Assembly: GCF_009859475.1 (NCBI RefSeq)
Contig: NZ_CP044550.1
Coordinates: 62,001 to 126,000 of the forward strand
Direction: 5' to 3'
Source: Hydrogenophaga sp. BPS33
GTDB taxonomy: Bacteria > Pseudomonadota > Gammaproteobacteria > Burkholderiales > Burkholderiaceae_C
DNA length: 64,000 bases
A program made the translations under genes and the position numbers. Shown one piece after another: positions 16,159 through 25,466 of the stretch (position 1 is its first letter; every line of letters starts with the position of its first letter). The notes under the pieces were generated by a model, which was given only the letters and a program-made list of their open reading frames with translations, was not told the DNA's origin and made no database searches.

Positions 16159-17223
16159 ATGGGACTTTTTGAACGCTATCTGACGGTATGGGTGGCATGC
16201 GGCATCGCCGCCGGCGTGGGCTTGGGCTTGGCGCTACCCAGCCTCTTCGAGGTGGTGGCAGCGCTGGAGATCGCGCACGTCAACCTGGTAGTCGCCGTGT
16301 TCATCTGGGTGATGATCTACCCGATGATGATCCAGATCGACTGGTCGGCGGTGAAAGGCGTCGGCCAGCGTCCGCAGGGCCTGGTGCTCACGCTGGTGGT
16401 GAACTGGCTTATCAAGCCCTTCACCATGGCAGCGCTGGGCGTGCTGTTCTTCCAGTACCTCTTCGCTCCGTGGGTCGATCCGCAATCGGCCAAGGAGTAC
16501 ATCGCTGGCATGATCCTGCTGGGCGTGGCGCCGTGCACAGCGATGGTGTTCGTCTGGAGCCAGCTCGTCAAAGGCGATGCCAACTACACCCTGGTGCAGG
16601 TCTCGGTGAACGACCTCGTCATGGTCGTGGCATACGCACCCATCGCGGCTTTTCTGCTGGGCGTGACGGACGTGACTGTGCCATGGGAAACGCTGGTGCT
16701 GTCCACGGTGCTGTATGTGGTTCTTCCGCTCTTGGCCGGAATGGCCACGCGTCACCTGCTGGGCAAGAAATCCGATCACGCCGTCGGCGACTTCGTGGCG
16801 AAGTTAAAGCCCTGGTCAGTGGCCGGGCTCATTGCCACCGTGGTCCTGCTGTTTGGCTTTCAGGCGCGGACCATCGTGGCGCAACCACTGGTGATCGCGC
16901 TCATCGCGGTGCCGTTGATCCTCCAGTCGTACGGCATCTTCTTCATCACTTGGTGGGGAGCGAAGTGGCTCAAGCTGCGTCACGACATTGCCGGGCCGGC
17001 CTGCCTGATCGGCACGTCGAACTTCTTTGAGCTGGCCGTAGCGGTCGCGATCTCGCTGTTCGGCTTGAACTCCGGTGCCGCGCTGGCCACCGTGGTCGGC
17101 GTGCTGGTTGAGGTACCAGTGATGCTTTCGCTGGTGGCCTTGGTCAACGCCTGGAGGCCTGCGGAAAAACTCATCAACAAATCAAACAACGACATTGGAA
17201 AACGCCTGCATGCCTCTCGCTGA
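16159..17223 (+). CDS. acr3: Arsenite efflux permease Acr3
   Basis: A 354-residue, ten-helix permease of the ACR3 family: [20 protein letters not shown] at the start, [14 protein letters not shown] in helix 2-3, the conserved [25 protein letters not shown] with the essential Cys, [12 protein letters not shown], and [21 protein letters not shown]. It exports As(III) using the proton gradient. The 3' end overlaps arsH by 14 bp. The order arsR-arsC-acr3-arsH is the common chromosomal arrangement in Burkholderiales. Confidence 0.95.
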   Translation: MGLFERYLTVWVACGIAAGVGLGLALPSLFEVVAALEIAHVNLVVAVFIWVMIYPMMIQIDWSAVKGVGQRPQGLVLTLVVNWLIKPFTMAALGVLFFQYLFAPWVDPQSAKEYIAGMILLGVAPCTAMVFVWSQLVKGDANYTLVQVSVNDLVMVVAYAPIAAFLLGVTDVTVPWETLVLSTVLYVVLPLLAGMATRHLLGKKSDHAVGDFVAKLKPWSVAGLIATVVLLFGFQARTIVAQPLVIALIAVPLILQSYGIFFITWWGAKWLKLRHDIAGPACLIGTSNFFELAVAVAISLFGLNSGAALATVVGVLVEVPVMLSLVALVNAWRPAEKLINKSNNDIGKRLHASR

Positions 17224-17926
17224 TCTACCGCAACTGGCCGCCGAACACTTCCAGGCGCCAGATCCGCAGCGCCTTCGCCCGGCACAGCCGTCGACACACG
17301 CGCCGCGCATCCTGCTGCTCTATGGCTCGCTGCGCGTACGCTCGTGCAGCCGGCTTGTGGTAGAAGAATCGGTTCGACTGCTGCAGGCTATGGGCGCCGA
17401 GCCCCGCGTGTTCAACCCCAGCGGCCTGCCACTCCCCGACGACGCGCCTGAGACCCACCACAAGGTGGCCGAGTTGCGTGAGCTCGCGGCATGGGCCGAG
17501 GGCATGGTGTGGTGCTCGCCCGAGCGCCACGGCGCCATGACCGGCATCATGAAAGCGCAGATCGACTGGATTCCGCTGGCGTTGGGCGCCGTGCGACCCA
17601 CACAAGGCAAGACGCTGGCCGTAATGCAGGTCAGCGGCGGCTCCCAGTCGTTCAACGCGGTCAACCAGATGCGCGTGCTCGGGCGCTGGATGCGCATGCT
17701 CACCATTCCCAACCAGTCGTCTATCGCCAAGGCTTTCCAAGAGTTCGATGAGCACGATCGCCTCAGGCCATCGGCGTTTCACGATCGCGTGGTCGATGTG
17801 CTGGAAGAACTGGTGAAGTTCACGCTGCTCACGCGCGACGTGGCACCATACCTAGTGGACCGCTACAGCGAGCGAAAGGAAAGTGCTGAGCAACTGATGC
17901 GGCGGGTGAATCAAGCTCAGATCTAG
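17210..17926 (+). CDS. arsH: NADPH-dependent FMN oxidoreductase ArsH
   Basis: From ATG 17210 the protein is 238 residues. It has the flavodoxin-like FMN phosphate loop [41 protein letters not shown], and [23 protein letters not shown], all typical of ArsH. ArsH oxidises trivalent organoarsenicals to less toxic pentavalent forms. The TTG start 15 nt upstream is not needed. It is the last gene of the operon, and about 620 nt without a full gene follow. Confidence 0.94.
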   Translation: MPLADLPQLAAEHFQAPDPQRLRPAQPSTHAPRILLLYGSLRVRSCSRLVVEESVRLLQAMGAEPRVFNPSGLPLPDDAPETHHKVAELRELAAWAEGMVWCSPERHGAMTGIMKAQIDWIPLALGAVRPTQGKTLAVMQVSGGSQSFNAVNQMRVLGRWMRMLTIPNQSSIAKAFQEFDEHDRLRPSAFHDRVVDVLEELVKFTLLTRDVAPYLVDRYSERKESAEQLMRRVNQAQI

Positions 17927-18547
17927 CGCGAGATGGAGACGCGTGTCACGAGGGCTAGCTTTTGTGTCACCCTCCCGTCGCGCGGTTCGGCGAGTCGTGG
18001 TTGGAGCGCGCGGGGAGCGGCTTCACGCGAGAAGTCCAGTCGCAAGAACTTTGGCGAGGACATAGGCCCGTCGCACCGCTTTGACTCGAACCGCGGCACC
18101 CCTGCGGCACGGGGTCTTGTAAGACCTTGATTTCTAGAATGCGCGGGAGCAGCTACTCTGGCACCCTACGCTGGAAGGGCGGTACTTGGACTTTTTCCTC
18201 GCACTGTCGCATCACCGGCGTCCTGGCGCCTCCAAGCGGCACATTGCTGGGCACACTTTTGTACATCTTGGCTACTGCATGACTGCGAATTCCCTGGCTA
18301 GTAGGGCGACGACTCCCCTTTGGGTACTACCTGGCATCAATGTTCTTCTTCGCCATGGGCATCACAGATGCTTGCTCATTTCGTGTTTCCATTCTTTACG
18401 GGCCAGCGCTACGGCTACTTTCCAGGAATGGCGGGCGTCGTCTTCCTCGCACCAGCGGCTTGGTGGGGATTGTGGAGAATGTATCGTTGAAGTTGGCCTC
18501 GGTCCCCAGGGCATGTATCGAATGGCGTCCAAGCCCGACTTCACTGC
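17927..18547. other. Gene-poor segment after the ars operon
   Basis: Between arsH and the Sel1-repeat gene no complete reading frame with plausible codon use is visible. The right half holds the decayed membrane-protein remnant listed separately. The left half, up to about 18250, shows nothing recognisable. It probably marks the edge of the ars operon cassette. Confidence 0.4.
18285..18490 (+). pseudogene. Frameshifted remnant of a membrane protein
   Basis: Two adjacent pieces in different frames read as one membrane protein end. The first is IPWLVGRRLPFGYYLASMFFFAMG up to about 18361; the second is AHFVFPFFTGQRYGYFPGMA, then GVVFLAPAAWWGLWRMYR and a TGA at 18488-18490. The aromatic, helix-like composition is unlike random sequence. 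The upstream part also reads FYILATA-like before a stop. The parent family is not identified. Confidence 0.4.
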
Positions 18548-20095
18548 CTAGTTGGCCAAAGCAGTGCGTAGCGTCTTTTTGACACTGTGCGCCCAACTCG
18601 CACCTTGTCGAAGTGTCGCGATGGTAGCGGTCGGAACCTGTGCGAAGAAAAGTGACTCGTCAAAGTCGCACAGTTCGAGGACATACTTGAGCCTGTGTTC
18701 TCTTAGTCGACGGTCACCCCGCGTGACTGAGCCGCTTTCACCGGTTTGTTTGAAAAACTCGGCAGCCTCGCGAACATGTTCTAAAAACCTTGATTCAAGA
18801 GCTGGAATTGCGCGACTGAAGCGAGACCTTAGTCTTTCATCAGCGGCATCTTTGGAGACAACGAATCCCCAAGGTCTCGAGCCTGAGGCAATGTCAACGC
18901 ATATGGCCTCTGTCCGAGTCAGCCCAAAGTCTCTCGCAATGCGGAGACGATGAGCTACACCGGGATCCAGACGAGCGATTTTGTCTATCGCCTCGAAAGC
19001 TCTCTTGCTCTCTCCGCGAATTGGAAGCACGAACGTTCCCAAGAGATTCCGGGCAATCGCATCACCTTGATTCGCTGCCAGCGTCATCCAATGCATGCCA
19101 GCTTCAAACGCCTCGATGTCGAGCGCCGATTTCAATATCGAGGCTCCCAGTTGACGTTGCGCGCATGGGTCCCCACTCGAAGCGGCCTTCTCCAAGAAGA
19201 ATCTGGCAGCTTGTGGATTGGCGACAGACCCCTGACCATACGCGTGTACCCGATAGAGGAGCAACCACGCCTCCTCAATCCCAGCGTCTGCAGCGCGAAA
19301 GAGAAGGGCTGTCCCGCCACGGACGTTCCGCTTTGGGGTCAAACTAGCGGACCACGCGAATACCGAATCAATGCCACATAGGGCGCGACCCAAGACCAAA
19401 GCGGCAGATGAGTTTCCCCGCTTCACGCAGTCCTCCAGCATCGACTGTAGTCGACCACTATTCATCTGCGGCAACGTCATGCGCTGGTTTTGGGTTGCGA
19501 CCAGCGCAATGCACATGGCATCACAGAGTTCCGAGGTTTGATCTATTGCCATCGACACTGCGTATTCCATGACGCGAGCCGCAATGTCCAGGTCACCACT
19601 CTTCACAGCCGACGACAGTGCTTGAGTCATCGTTCCACTGGCGTCAATCTCAGGGAGAGAGGCAAGGGTGGACATGGCGACCTTCATGGAGTTGTGTGTA
19701 CCGCTCGATAGCGCGTTCATTGCCGCTGCCGCATGTTGGCAGCCGTCTGCGCTAGCTTGAGCCCACAGACGGTGAACGGAATCCACCTCTCTATATGTCA
19801 GCGCGCGCCAGAAGCCTAGCTTGAGACGCGCGGAAGCTGCGCCACCGTTTGCTGCTGATATAAGCACAACCAAAAGACTCCGTCGGACCAGTTCGCTCAG
19901 CGTCAGCGCGTCAGCGATGATTGTTGCCGAAAGCTTAGAGTTCGCTACCGAGGGATGCGAAAGGTACTTGAGTCCGAGGTCAATGTACTTCGAGAACCCC
20001 TCAGTGCCCAGCAAGTAGCGTTGCCCGACTTCGCAAAGAGCATCGCGGTCGCCTCGTTTCGCAAGTGTCAGCAGCTGTACGTCTTGTCGTCGCAT
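18548..20095 (-). CDS. Sel1/TPR-like repeat protein (paralogue 1)
   Basis: A 515-residue protein starting at ATG 20095, where the alignment with the second copy (31575-33122) begins (MRRQDVQLL); in-frame codons upstream to 20194 are poorly supported. Sel1-like helical repeats are visible: AADAGIEEAWLLLYRVHAYGQGSVANPQAARFFLEKAASSGDPCAQRQLGASIL and GMHWMTLAANQGDAIARNLLG. The C-terminal 130 residues end in FFAQVPTATIATLRQGASWA and are conserved in both paralogues but match no domain I recognise. No signal peptide is seen, so it is probably cytosolic and protein-binding. It faces arsH convergently across the gene-poor gap. Confidence 0.75.
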   Translation of the reverse strand: MRRQDVQLLTLAKRGDRDALCEVGQRYLLGTEGFSKYIDLGLKYLSHPSVANSKLSATIIADALTLSELVRRSLLVVLISAANGGAASARLKLGFWRALTYREVDSVHRLWAQASADGCQHAAAAMNALSSGTHNSMKVAMSTLASLPEIDASGTMTQALSSAVKSGDLDIAARVMEYAVSMAIDQTSELCDAMCIALVATQNQRMTLPQMNSGRLQSMLEDCVKRGNSSAALVLGRALCGIDSVFAWSASLTPKRNVRGGTALLFRAADAGIEEAWLLLYRVHAYGQGSVANPQAARFFLEKAASSGDPCAQRQLGASILKSALDIEAFEAGMHWMTLAANQGDAIARNLLGTFVLPIRGESKRAFEAIDKIARLDPGVAHRLRIARDFGLTRTEAICVDIASGSRPWGFVVSKDAADERLRSRFSRAIPALESRFLEHVREAAEFFKQTGESGSVTRGDRRLREHRLKYVLELCDFDESLFFAQVPTATIATLRQGASWAHSVKKTLRTALAN

Positions 20096-20404
20096 TCTTT
20101 CCCGTGCGGTTAGATGGTCTCGCGTTCTCATGTCGCACCATTGCGGACACTTGTGACCATTCACGGGAAAATTTATCTGCGAGGTGATTTCCAAGCTGTG
20201 GCGTGCTCGTTACGCATGCGTCACGAAGCTGTTACGTGAATCGCGTCGCAGTATTCTGAGCATCGCAGATGTGCAAGGCGTAGATTCTTGGAGCTCGTTT
20301 CATTGCCGTTGTTCACATCGCGCACGCCAGCATTCAGCCCATGACTTCATGACATCAATAGCTTGGTCGAGGCTCAGGTGGTTTTGACCACTGCGCCGTG
20401 CAAG
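20096..20404. other. Upstream region of Sel1 paralogue 1
   Basis: About 310 nt between the Sel1 start and the left end of the nested IS cluster. No gene, box or hairpin of note was recognised. Short open frames here have no family resemblance. Confidence 0.3.
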
Positions 20405-20505
20405 TGGGCTGCTGCCGGTTTCAAAGACACCTTGTTAAGGTGGATGGACTGCCCCTGGTCCGGTAGACAAACCCCGCCTATCCTTTGAGCATAGGAGGAA
20501 GTGCG

Positions 20506-20790
20506 ATGAGCACCCAAAGGTTTTCACCAGAATTCAAGGAAGAGGCAGTCAAACAGGTCGTCGAACGCGGTTACACCGTGCCCGATGTGGCCGCCCGTTT
20601 AGGCGTGTCAGCACACAGTCTGTACAAGTGGGTCAAGGCCGTTGCGCCAGACAAGTCCGAGCAGCAATCCAAGGAGTTGCTGGAGGCCAAGAGCGAAATT
20701 CTTCGGCTGCGTGCCCAGATGCGCCGCATTGAAGAGGAGCGCGACCTACTAAAAAAAGCCGCGCGGTACTTTGCCAGGGAGCCCGAGTGA
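20506..20790 (+). CDS. IS-A transposase OrfA (copy 1)
   Basis: A 94-residue IS3-type OrfA: helix-turn-helix RFSPEFKEEAVKQVVERGYTVPDVAARLGVSAHSLYKWVKA, then a leucine-zipper coiled coil (KSEILRLRAQMRRIEEERDLLKKAARYFA). ATG 20506 is preceded by AGGAGGAAG. A run of seven A then G at 20751-20758 (codons AAA AAA GCC) is a standard -1 frameshift site that would yield the OrfAB transposase; the stop overlaps a GTG start of orfB by 4 bp. It binds the terminal repeats. Confidence 0.93.
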   Translation: MSTQRFSPEFKEEAVKQVVERGYTVPDVAARLGVSAHSLYKWVKAVAPDKSEQQSKELLEAKSEILRLRAQMRRIEEERDLLKKAARYFAREPE

Positions 20791-21641
20791 AGTACCGCTT
20801 CATGATCGAACATCGTCATGAATTTGCCCTGAGCCTGATGTGCAGGGTGCTGCAGGTGGCGCGCGCAGGCTTCTATGCATGGCTGCAATGCCCGCAGTCC
20901 GAGCGGGCCAAAGACGACGCTCGGCTGCTTGAAATGATTCGAAATTCATACGCAGCAAGTCACGGCGTCTATGGTGCTCGGCGGGTGTTTGCAGATCTTC
21001 GCGAGGCGGGTGAAACCTGCGGCCTGCATCGTGTGGAGCGCCTCATGCAGCGCCACAAGATCAAGGCTGTGCGTGGCTACAAGAAGCCTCGATCGATTGC
21101 AGGAAGACCCTCCCTCATTGCGCCAAACCACCTGCAACGCGAATTCACGGTGGACGCGCCCAACAAGGTCTGGGTCACCGACATCACCTACATCCGGACC
21201 TGGCAAGGCTGGCTGTATCTGGCGGTGGTCTTGGACCTCTACGCCCGCAAGGTAGTGGGCTGGTCCATGAAGCCCTCGTTGAGCAGAGAGCTCGCGTTGG
21301 ACGCTGTGCTGATGGCCGTGTGGCGTCGAAAGCCCCAACAGCGGGTCATTGTGCACAGCGACCAGGGCAGCCAGTACGGAAGTGACGACTTCAAGCGGTT
21401 TTGTTCAGCCCACGACCTCGAGCCGAGCATGAGCAGACGGGGGAACTGCTGGGACAATGCCGTTGCCGAGTCCTTCTTCAGCAGCCTGAAGAAAGAGCGC
21501 ATCCAGAAGCGCATTTACAAGACCAGGGACCTGGCACGCTCCGATGTCTTCGACTACATCGAAGCGTTCTACAACCGAACCCGCCGCCACAGCCACCTGG
21601 GCGGCGTCAGTCCCGAAGCGTTTGAACGCGCTTCGGCTTGA
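20787..21641 (+). CDS. IS-A transposase OrfB (copy 1), DDE integrase core
   Basis: A 284-residue IS3-family catalytic part with an HTH-21-like N-terminus (SHGVYGARRVFADLREAGETCGLHRVERLMQRHKI) and an rve integrase core. The catalytic triad is Asp in VWVTDITYI, Asp in VIVHSDQGSQYGS, and Glu in NAVAESFFSSLKKE (DD-35-E spacing). The end DYIEAFYNRTRRHSHLGGVSPEAFE is typical. It is probably made mainly as an OrfAB fusion by frameshifting; a GTG start at 20787 would allow separate OrfB. Confidence 0.94.
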   Translation: MKYRFMIEHRHEFALSLMCRVLQVARAGFYAWLQCPQSERAKDDARLLEMIRNSYAASHGVYGARRVFADLREAGETCGLHRVERLMQRHKIKAVRGYKKPRSIAGRPSLIAPNHLQREFTVDAPNKVWVTDITYIRTWQGWLYLAVVLDLYARKVVGWSMKPSLSRELALDAVLMAVWRRKPQQRVIVHSDQGSQYGSDDFKRFCSAHDLEPSMSRRGNCWDNAVAESFFSSLKKERIQKRIYKTRDLARSDVFDYIEAFYNRTRRHSHLGGVSPEAFERASA

Positions 21642-21700
21642 GGCGACGGTTTGTCTACTAGACCGGGGGCAGTCCAGGAAGATGAAACCGGAGGTGGTTC

Positions 21701-21994
21701 ATGGAGAGAAGAAGGACATTCAGCCGAGAGTTCAAGCTCGAGGCGGTCAGGCTGGTCACTGAGCGTGGGGTGGCTGTGGCCCAGGCGGCCAAGGACCTGG
21801 ACGTTCACGAGAACGTGCTGCGCAAGTGGGTGCGTGAGCTGCGAGAGGAGCCCCAGGAGGCGTTCCCTGGCAACGGCAAGCAAAAGGCCCAGGACATCGA
21901 GATAGCGCGGCTGCGCAAGGAGGTTGCCAAGCTCAAGATGGAGCGCGACATCCTGAAAAAAGCCGCGGCCTACTTCGCGAAGGAGTCGATGTGA
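21701..21994 (+). CDS. IS-B transposase OrfA
   Basis: A 97-residue OrfA of the IS3 family: MERRRTFSREFKLEAVRLVTERGVAVAQAAKDLDVHENVLRKWVREL, followed by a coiled coil with IARLRKEVAKLKMERDILKKAAAYFAKE. A slippery A6G at 21956-21962 marks the frameshift site. Upstream GGAGGTGG gives the ribosome site. The element's promoter end is separated from this gene by IS-A1, so expression of the old transposase now depends on read-through from IS-A1. Confidence 0.9.
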   Translation: MERRRTFSREFKLEAVRLVTERGVAVAQAAKDLDVHENVLRKWVRELREEPQEAFPGNGKQKAQDIEIARLRKEVAKLKMERDILKKAAAYFAKESM

Positions 21995-22578
21995 AGTTCG
22001 GCTTCGTGGCGAAACACCGGGGGGCCTGGCCGGTCAATCTGATGTGCGAGGCGCTCGGTGTCTCGCGAGGCGGCTTCTACGCGTGGCTCACGCGGCCCAG
22101 GAGCCAACGCAGCCTCAGCGATGAAGTGCTGGGCGCTCAGGTCCACCAGAGCTTCGTGCGCAGCGACCGCACCTACGGCGCACGCCGTGTGTGGCACGAC
22201 GTGCTGGAGCAAGGTCAGGCTTGTGGTCTGCACCGCATTGAGCGGCTCATGCGAGAGCAGGCACTGCGTGCTCGACCCCGTCGTCGTGGACTGCCCAAGG
22301 ACCGGGGCGCGCGCAGCGCGGTGGCTGACAACGTGCTGGACCGCCAGTTCCAGGCCGATGGCCCGAACCAGAAGTGGGTGGCCGACTTCACCTACATCTG
22401 GACAGCAGAAGGTTGGCTGTACGTGGCTGCGGTGCTGGACCTGTACTCCCGTCGCATCGTGGGCTGGTCGATGCAGGAGAGCATGACCTCCCAGCTCGTG
22501 GTGGACGCGCTGATGATGGCCGTGTGGCGCCGGGGCAGACCCGTGGCCTTGCTGCACCACTCCGACCAGGGTAGCCAG
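21991..22578 (+). pseudogene. IS-B OrfB, 5' part (interrupted by IS30-family element)
   Basis: The frame starts with MKFGFVAKHRGAWPVNLMCEALGVSRGGFYAWL and contains the first catalytic Asp (VADFTYIWT) and second Asp (LLHHSDQGSQ). It is broken at the CAG target of the IS30-family element at 22576-22578. Beyond this the frame continues into the IS30 end as a nonsense tail. The rest lies at 24033-24295. Confidence 0.9.
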
Positions 22579-24029
22579 GGCGGATTCAACCGGTCGTCGC
22601 AACACCGGGTTGTCGAACGGATTTTAGGTACTCGTTCAAAGTCTCAGCTGGTGTCTTCCAGCCCAGCGTTTTACGCGGCCTGTTGTTCAAGGTCCGGGCC
22701 ACGGCTTGAATCTCCTGCTCGCTCCACCGTGACAGGTCAGTGCCTTTCGGGAAGTACTGGCGCAACAGCCCGTTCGTGTTCTCGTTCGTGCCGCGCTGCC
22801 ATGGACTGTGAGGATCGGCAAAGAAGACCTTCACTCCGGACTCAATGGTGAATCGAGCATGGTCGGACAGTTCCTTGCCACGATCCCACGTCAGTGATTG
22901 CCACAACTGGGCAGGTAGCGTGGTCACGATTCTCTTGAGCGCGTTGGCCATGGTGATTGCCCCGTAACCCGCTAGCGCGGGGCCATTCTTCGTCCGGGGA
23001 GTCAGTCCATAGCCTGCCTCGCGAGGCAAGTGCACGAGCATGGTGAAGCGGCTCGACCGCTCCACCAGCGTCCCAATTGCGGACCTGTCCAGGCCGATGA
23101 TCAAATCCCCTTCCCAATGTCCAGGCACGGCACGGTCTTTTGCCTCTGCAGGTCGACTGGAGATCATCACCTCCTCGCTGACATGAGCCCATGCTTTGGC
23201 CTGGGCCCTGGCCCGTGGCACGCGCAACGCACGCCCTGTACGCAGATAGCCCACCAGCTCGCGCTTGAGGGCGCCTCTGCCCTGGATATAGAGGGCCTGG
23301 TAGATGGCTTCGTGAGAAATGCGCATGGACGAATCATCCTGGAAGTCGACCTGCAGCCGGTTCGCAATCTGCTCCGGCGACCAGCCATTGACCCATTTGC
23401 GGTCACTACGATGAGGCTTGTTGCGGCCGAGAAACGCAGCTTGCACAGGCCCTGCAACTTCGCGACCTTGAGCATCAAGGATGTTGCCCTCCAAGCGGTC
23501 TTGGACATATTGGCGCAGAAGCGGGTTCACCACCAGCTTGGCTGGCTTGGGCCTTCTGGCCACCAGCTCGGACTTCCACTGAGCGACCGAAGCTCGATAC
23601 TCGAGCTTGCCACCGCGGGTGGCCGCGTTGCGCGTCAACTCCCTCGAGACCGTTGACGGGCTTCGTCCCAGACGGCGAGCTATCTCCCGTACCCCGACGT
23701 CTTGAGCTCGCAGAAGCGCGATCTCTTCTCGTTCCGCGAAGGACAGATACCTCACGGACACAGACTTTGATAAGAACAATGGCATGCCACCACGATGCCG
23801 GAACCAGCGTGTGCCTACGGGCTGCGACACGCCAACAGCTTCGGCTGCCCTCTCACTCGTGATTCCGCTCGCGATCTGCTGCCAGAACTGCCGCTCCACT
23901 TCGCGCCGATGCGATGGCGCGCCAGGTGATCGCATCGCCGATCGCCCCGTTAACTCTTGCATCCAGCCCGCTGGTCTTCCCATAACACCTCCATGATTGA
24001 AGGTGTTGCGACGACCGATTGAATCCGCC
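22579..24029 (-). mobile_element. IS30-family element inside IS-B orfB
   Basis: A 1451-bp element. The terminal repeats start GGCGGATTCAA and match in 27 of 28 positions, with a 3-bp target duplication CAG at 22576-22578 and 24030-24032. It carries one transposase on the minus strand. Excision with one CAG restores GGT AGC CAG TAC ACC, an uninterrupted IS3 OrfB frame. Confidence 0.94.
22586..23983 (-). CDS. IS30-family transposase
   Basis: A 465-residue protein from ATG 23983, preceded by GGAGGTGTT; longer in-frame codons run out of the element and are rejected. The N-terminus includes SERAAEAVGVSQPVGTRWFRHRGGM, then the IS30 HTH YLSFAEREEIALLRAQDVGVREIARRLGRSPSTVSREL. The DDE core has GHWEGDLIIGLDRSAIGTLVERSSR, LTWDRGKEL and SPWQRGTNENTNGLLRQYFPKGTDLS. 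The gene reaches to within 7 bp of the element's end. Intact and probably active. Confidence 0.94.
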   Translation of the reverse strand: MGRPAGWMQELTGRSAMRSPGAPSHRREVERQFWQQIASGITSERAAEAVGVSQPVGTRWFRHRGGMPLFLSKSVSVRYLSFAEREEIALLRAQDVGVREIARRLGRSPSTVSRELTRNAATRGGKLEYRASVAQWKSELVARRPKPAKLVVNPLLRQYVQDRLEGNILDAQGREVAGPVQAAFLGRNKPHRSDRKWVNGWSPEQIANRLQVDFQDDSSMRISHEAIYQALYIQGRGALKRELVGYLRTGRALRVPRARAQAKAWAHVSEEVMISSRPAEAKDRAVPGHWEGDLIIGLDRSAIGTLVERSSRFTMLVHLPREAGYGLTPRTKNGPALAGYGAITMANALKRIVTTLPAQLWQSLTWDRGKELSDHARFTIESGVKVFFADPHSPWQRGTNENTNGLLRQYFPKGTDLSRWSEQEIQAVARTLNNRPRKTLGWKTPAETLNEYLKSVRQPGVATTG

Positions 24030-24032
24030 CAG

Positions 24033-24295
24033 TACACCAGCGAGCACTTCCAGAAGCTGCTGGACGAACAGGGCATCACCTGCAGCATGAGCAGGGCCGG
24101 CGAGGTCTGGGACAACTCAGCCATGGAGAGCTTCTTCAGCTCCCTCAAGACCGAGCGCACGGCCAGGAAGGTGTATCGAACGCGAGGGCAGGCCCGTTCA
24201 GACGTGTTCGATTACATCGAGTGCTTCTACAACCCGACGCGTCGGCATTCGACGCTCGGCTATCTCAGTCCCGTACAGTTCGAGCGAGCTCAAGA
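24033..24295 (+). pseudogene. IS-B OrfB, 3' part
   Basis: The continuation of the interrupted IS3 OrfB: YTSEHFQKLLDEQGITCSMSRAGEVWDNSAMESFFSSLKTE with the catalytic Glu, then YIECFYNPTRRHSTLGYLSPVQFERAQ. In the present sequence it reads into IS-A2 and stops in that element's terminal repeat (…DGLPPV). Without IS-A2 it would end as …ERAQEA at a TAG. Confidence 0.9.
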
Positions 24296-24330
24296 TGGAC
24301 TGCCCCCGGTCTAGTAGACAAACCGTCGCC

Positions 24331-25185
24331 TCAAGCCGAAGCGCGTTCAAACGCTTCGGGACTGACGCCGCCCAGGTGGCTGTGGCGGCGGGTTCGGTTG
24401 TAGAACGCTTCGATGTAGTCGAAGACATCGGAGCGTGCCAGGTCCCTGGTCTTGTAAATGCGCTTCTGGATGCGCTCTTTCTTCAGGCTGCTGAAGAAGG
24501 ACTCGGCAACGGCATTGTCCCAGCAGTTCCCCCGTCTGCTCATGCTCGGCTCGAGGTCGTGGGCTGAACAAAACCGCTTGAAGTCGTCACTTCCGTACTG
24601 GCTGCCCTGGTCGCTGTGCACAATGACCCGCTGTTGGGGCTTTCGACGCCACACGGCCATCAGCACAGCGTCCAACGCGAGCTCTCTGCTCAACGAGGGC
24701 TTCATGGACCAGCCCACTACCTTGCGGGCGTAGAGGTCCAAGACCACCGCCAGATACAGCCAGCCTTGCCAGGTCCGGATGTAGGTGATGTCGGTGACCC
24801 AGACCTTGTTGGGCGCGTCCACCGTGAATTCGCGTTGCAGGTGGTTTGGCGCAATGAGGGAGGGTCTTCCTGCAATCGATCGAGGCTTCTTGTAGCCACG
24901 CACAGCCTTGATCTTGTGGCGCTGCATGAGGCGCTCCACACGATGCAGGCCGCAGGTTTCACCCGCCTCGCGAAGATCTGCAAACACCCGCCGAGCACCA
25001 TAGACGCCGTGACTTGCTGCGTATGAATTTCGAATCATTTCAAGCAGCCGAGCGTCGTCTTTGGCCCGCTCGGACTGCGGGCATTGCAGCCATGCATAGA
25101 AGCCTGCGCGCGCCACCTGCAGCACCCTGCACATCAGGCTCAGGGCAAATTCATGACGATGTTCGATCATGAAGCGGTACTTCAC
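24331..25185 (-). CDS. IS-A transposase OrfB (copy 2)
   Basis: 284 residues, predicted identical to the OrfB at 20787-21641, including the DDE motifs VWVTDITYI, VIVHSDQGSQYGS and NAVAESFFSSLKKE. It overlaps its orfA by 4 bp through a GTG start. No damage is seen, so the element is probably still able to transpose. Confidence 0.94.
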   Translation of the reverse strand: MKYRFMIEHRHEFALSLMCRVLQVARAGFYAWLQCPQSERAKDDARLLEMIRNSYAASHGVYGARRVFADLREAGETCGLHRVERLMQRHKIKAVRGYKKPRSIAGRPSLIAPNHLQREFTVDAPNKVWVTDITYIRTWQGWLYLAVVLDLYARKVVGWSMKPSLSRELALDAVLMAVWRRKPQQRVIVHSDQGSQYGSDDFKRFCSAHDLEPSMSRRGNCWDNAVAESFFSSLKKERIQKRIYKTRDLARSDVFDYIEAFYNRTRRHSHLGGVSPEAFERASA

Positions 25186-25466
25186 TCGGGCTCCCTGGCA
25201 AAGTACCGCGCGGCTTTTTTTAGTAGGTCGCGCTCCTCTTCAATGCGGCGCATCTGGGCACGCAGCCGAAGAATTTCGCTCTTGGCCTCCAGCAACTCCT
25301 TGGATTGCTGCTCGGACTTGTCTGGCGCAACGGCCTTGACCCACTTGTACAGACTGTGTGCTGACACGCCTAAACGGGCGGCCACATCGGGCACGGTGTA
25401 ACCGCGTTCGACGACCTGTTTGACTGCCTCTTCCTTGAATTCTGGTGAAAACCTTTGGGTGCTCAT
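25182..25466 (-). CDS. IS-A transposase OrfA (copy 2)
   Basis: 94 residues, identical to the OrfA at 20506-20790, with HTH, leucine zipper and the A7G frameshift site near its 3' end. ATG 25466 is preceded by the same AGGAGGAAG ribosome site. Together with orfB it gives the OrfAB transposase. Confidence 0.93.
   Translation of the reverse strand: MSTQRFSPEFKEEAVKQVVERGYTVPDVAARLGVSAHSLYKWVKAVAPDKSEQQSKELLEAKSEILRLRAQMRRIEEERDLLKKAARYFAREPE

Larger units (their letters stand above)
20445..21676 (+). mobile_element. IS3-family element IS-A, copy 1
   Basis: A complete 1232-bp element with 29-bp terminal inverted repeats beginning TGGACTGCCCC (26 of 29 match) and a 3-bp target duplication GGA at 20442-20444 and 21677-21679. 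It carries overlapping orfA and orfB and an A7G slippery site at 20751-20758. It is inserted 40 bp from the left end of IS-B. An identical-length copy in reverse orientation is at 24296-25527, with identical predicted proteins, so both insertions are recent. Confidence 0.95.

Noticed and set aside
18050..18140. tRNA-like fragment (GACTCGAACC-style stretch)
   Set aside because: Only a short T-arm-like string is present; no acceptor stem or cloverleaf could be drawn.
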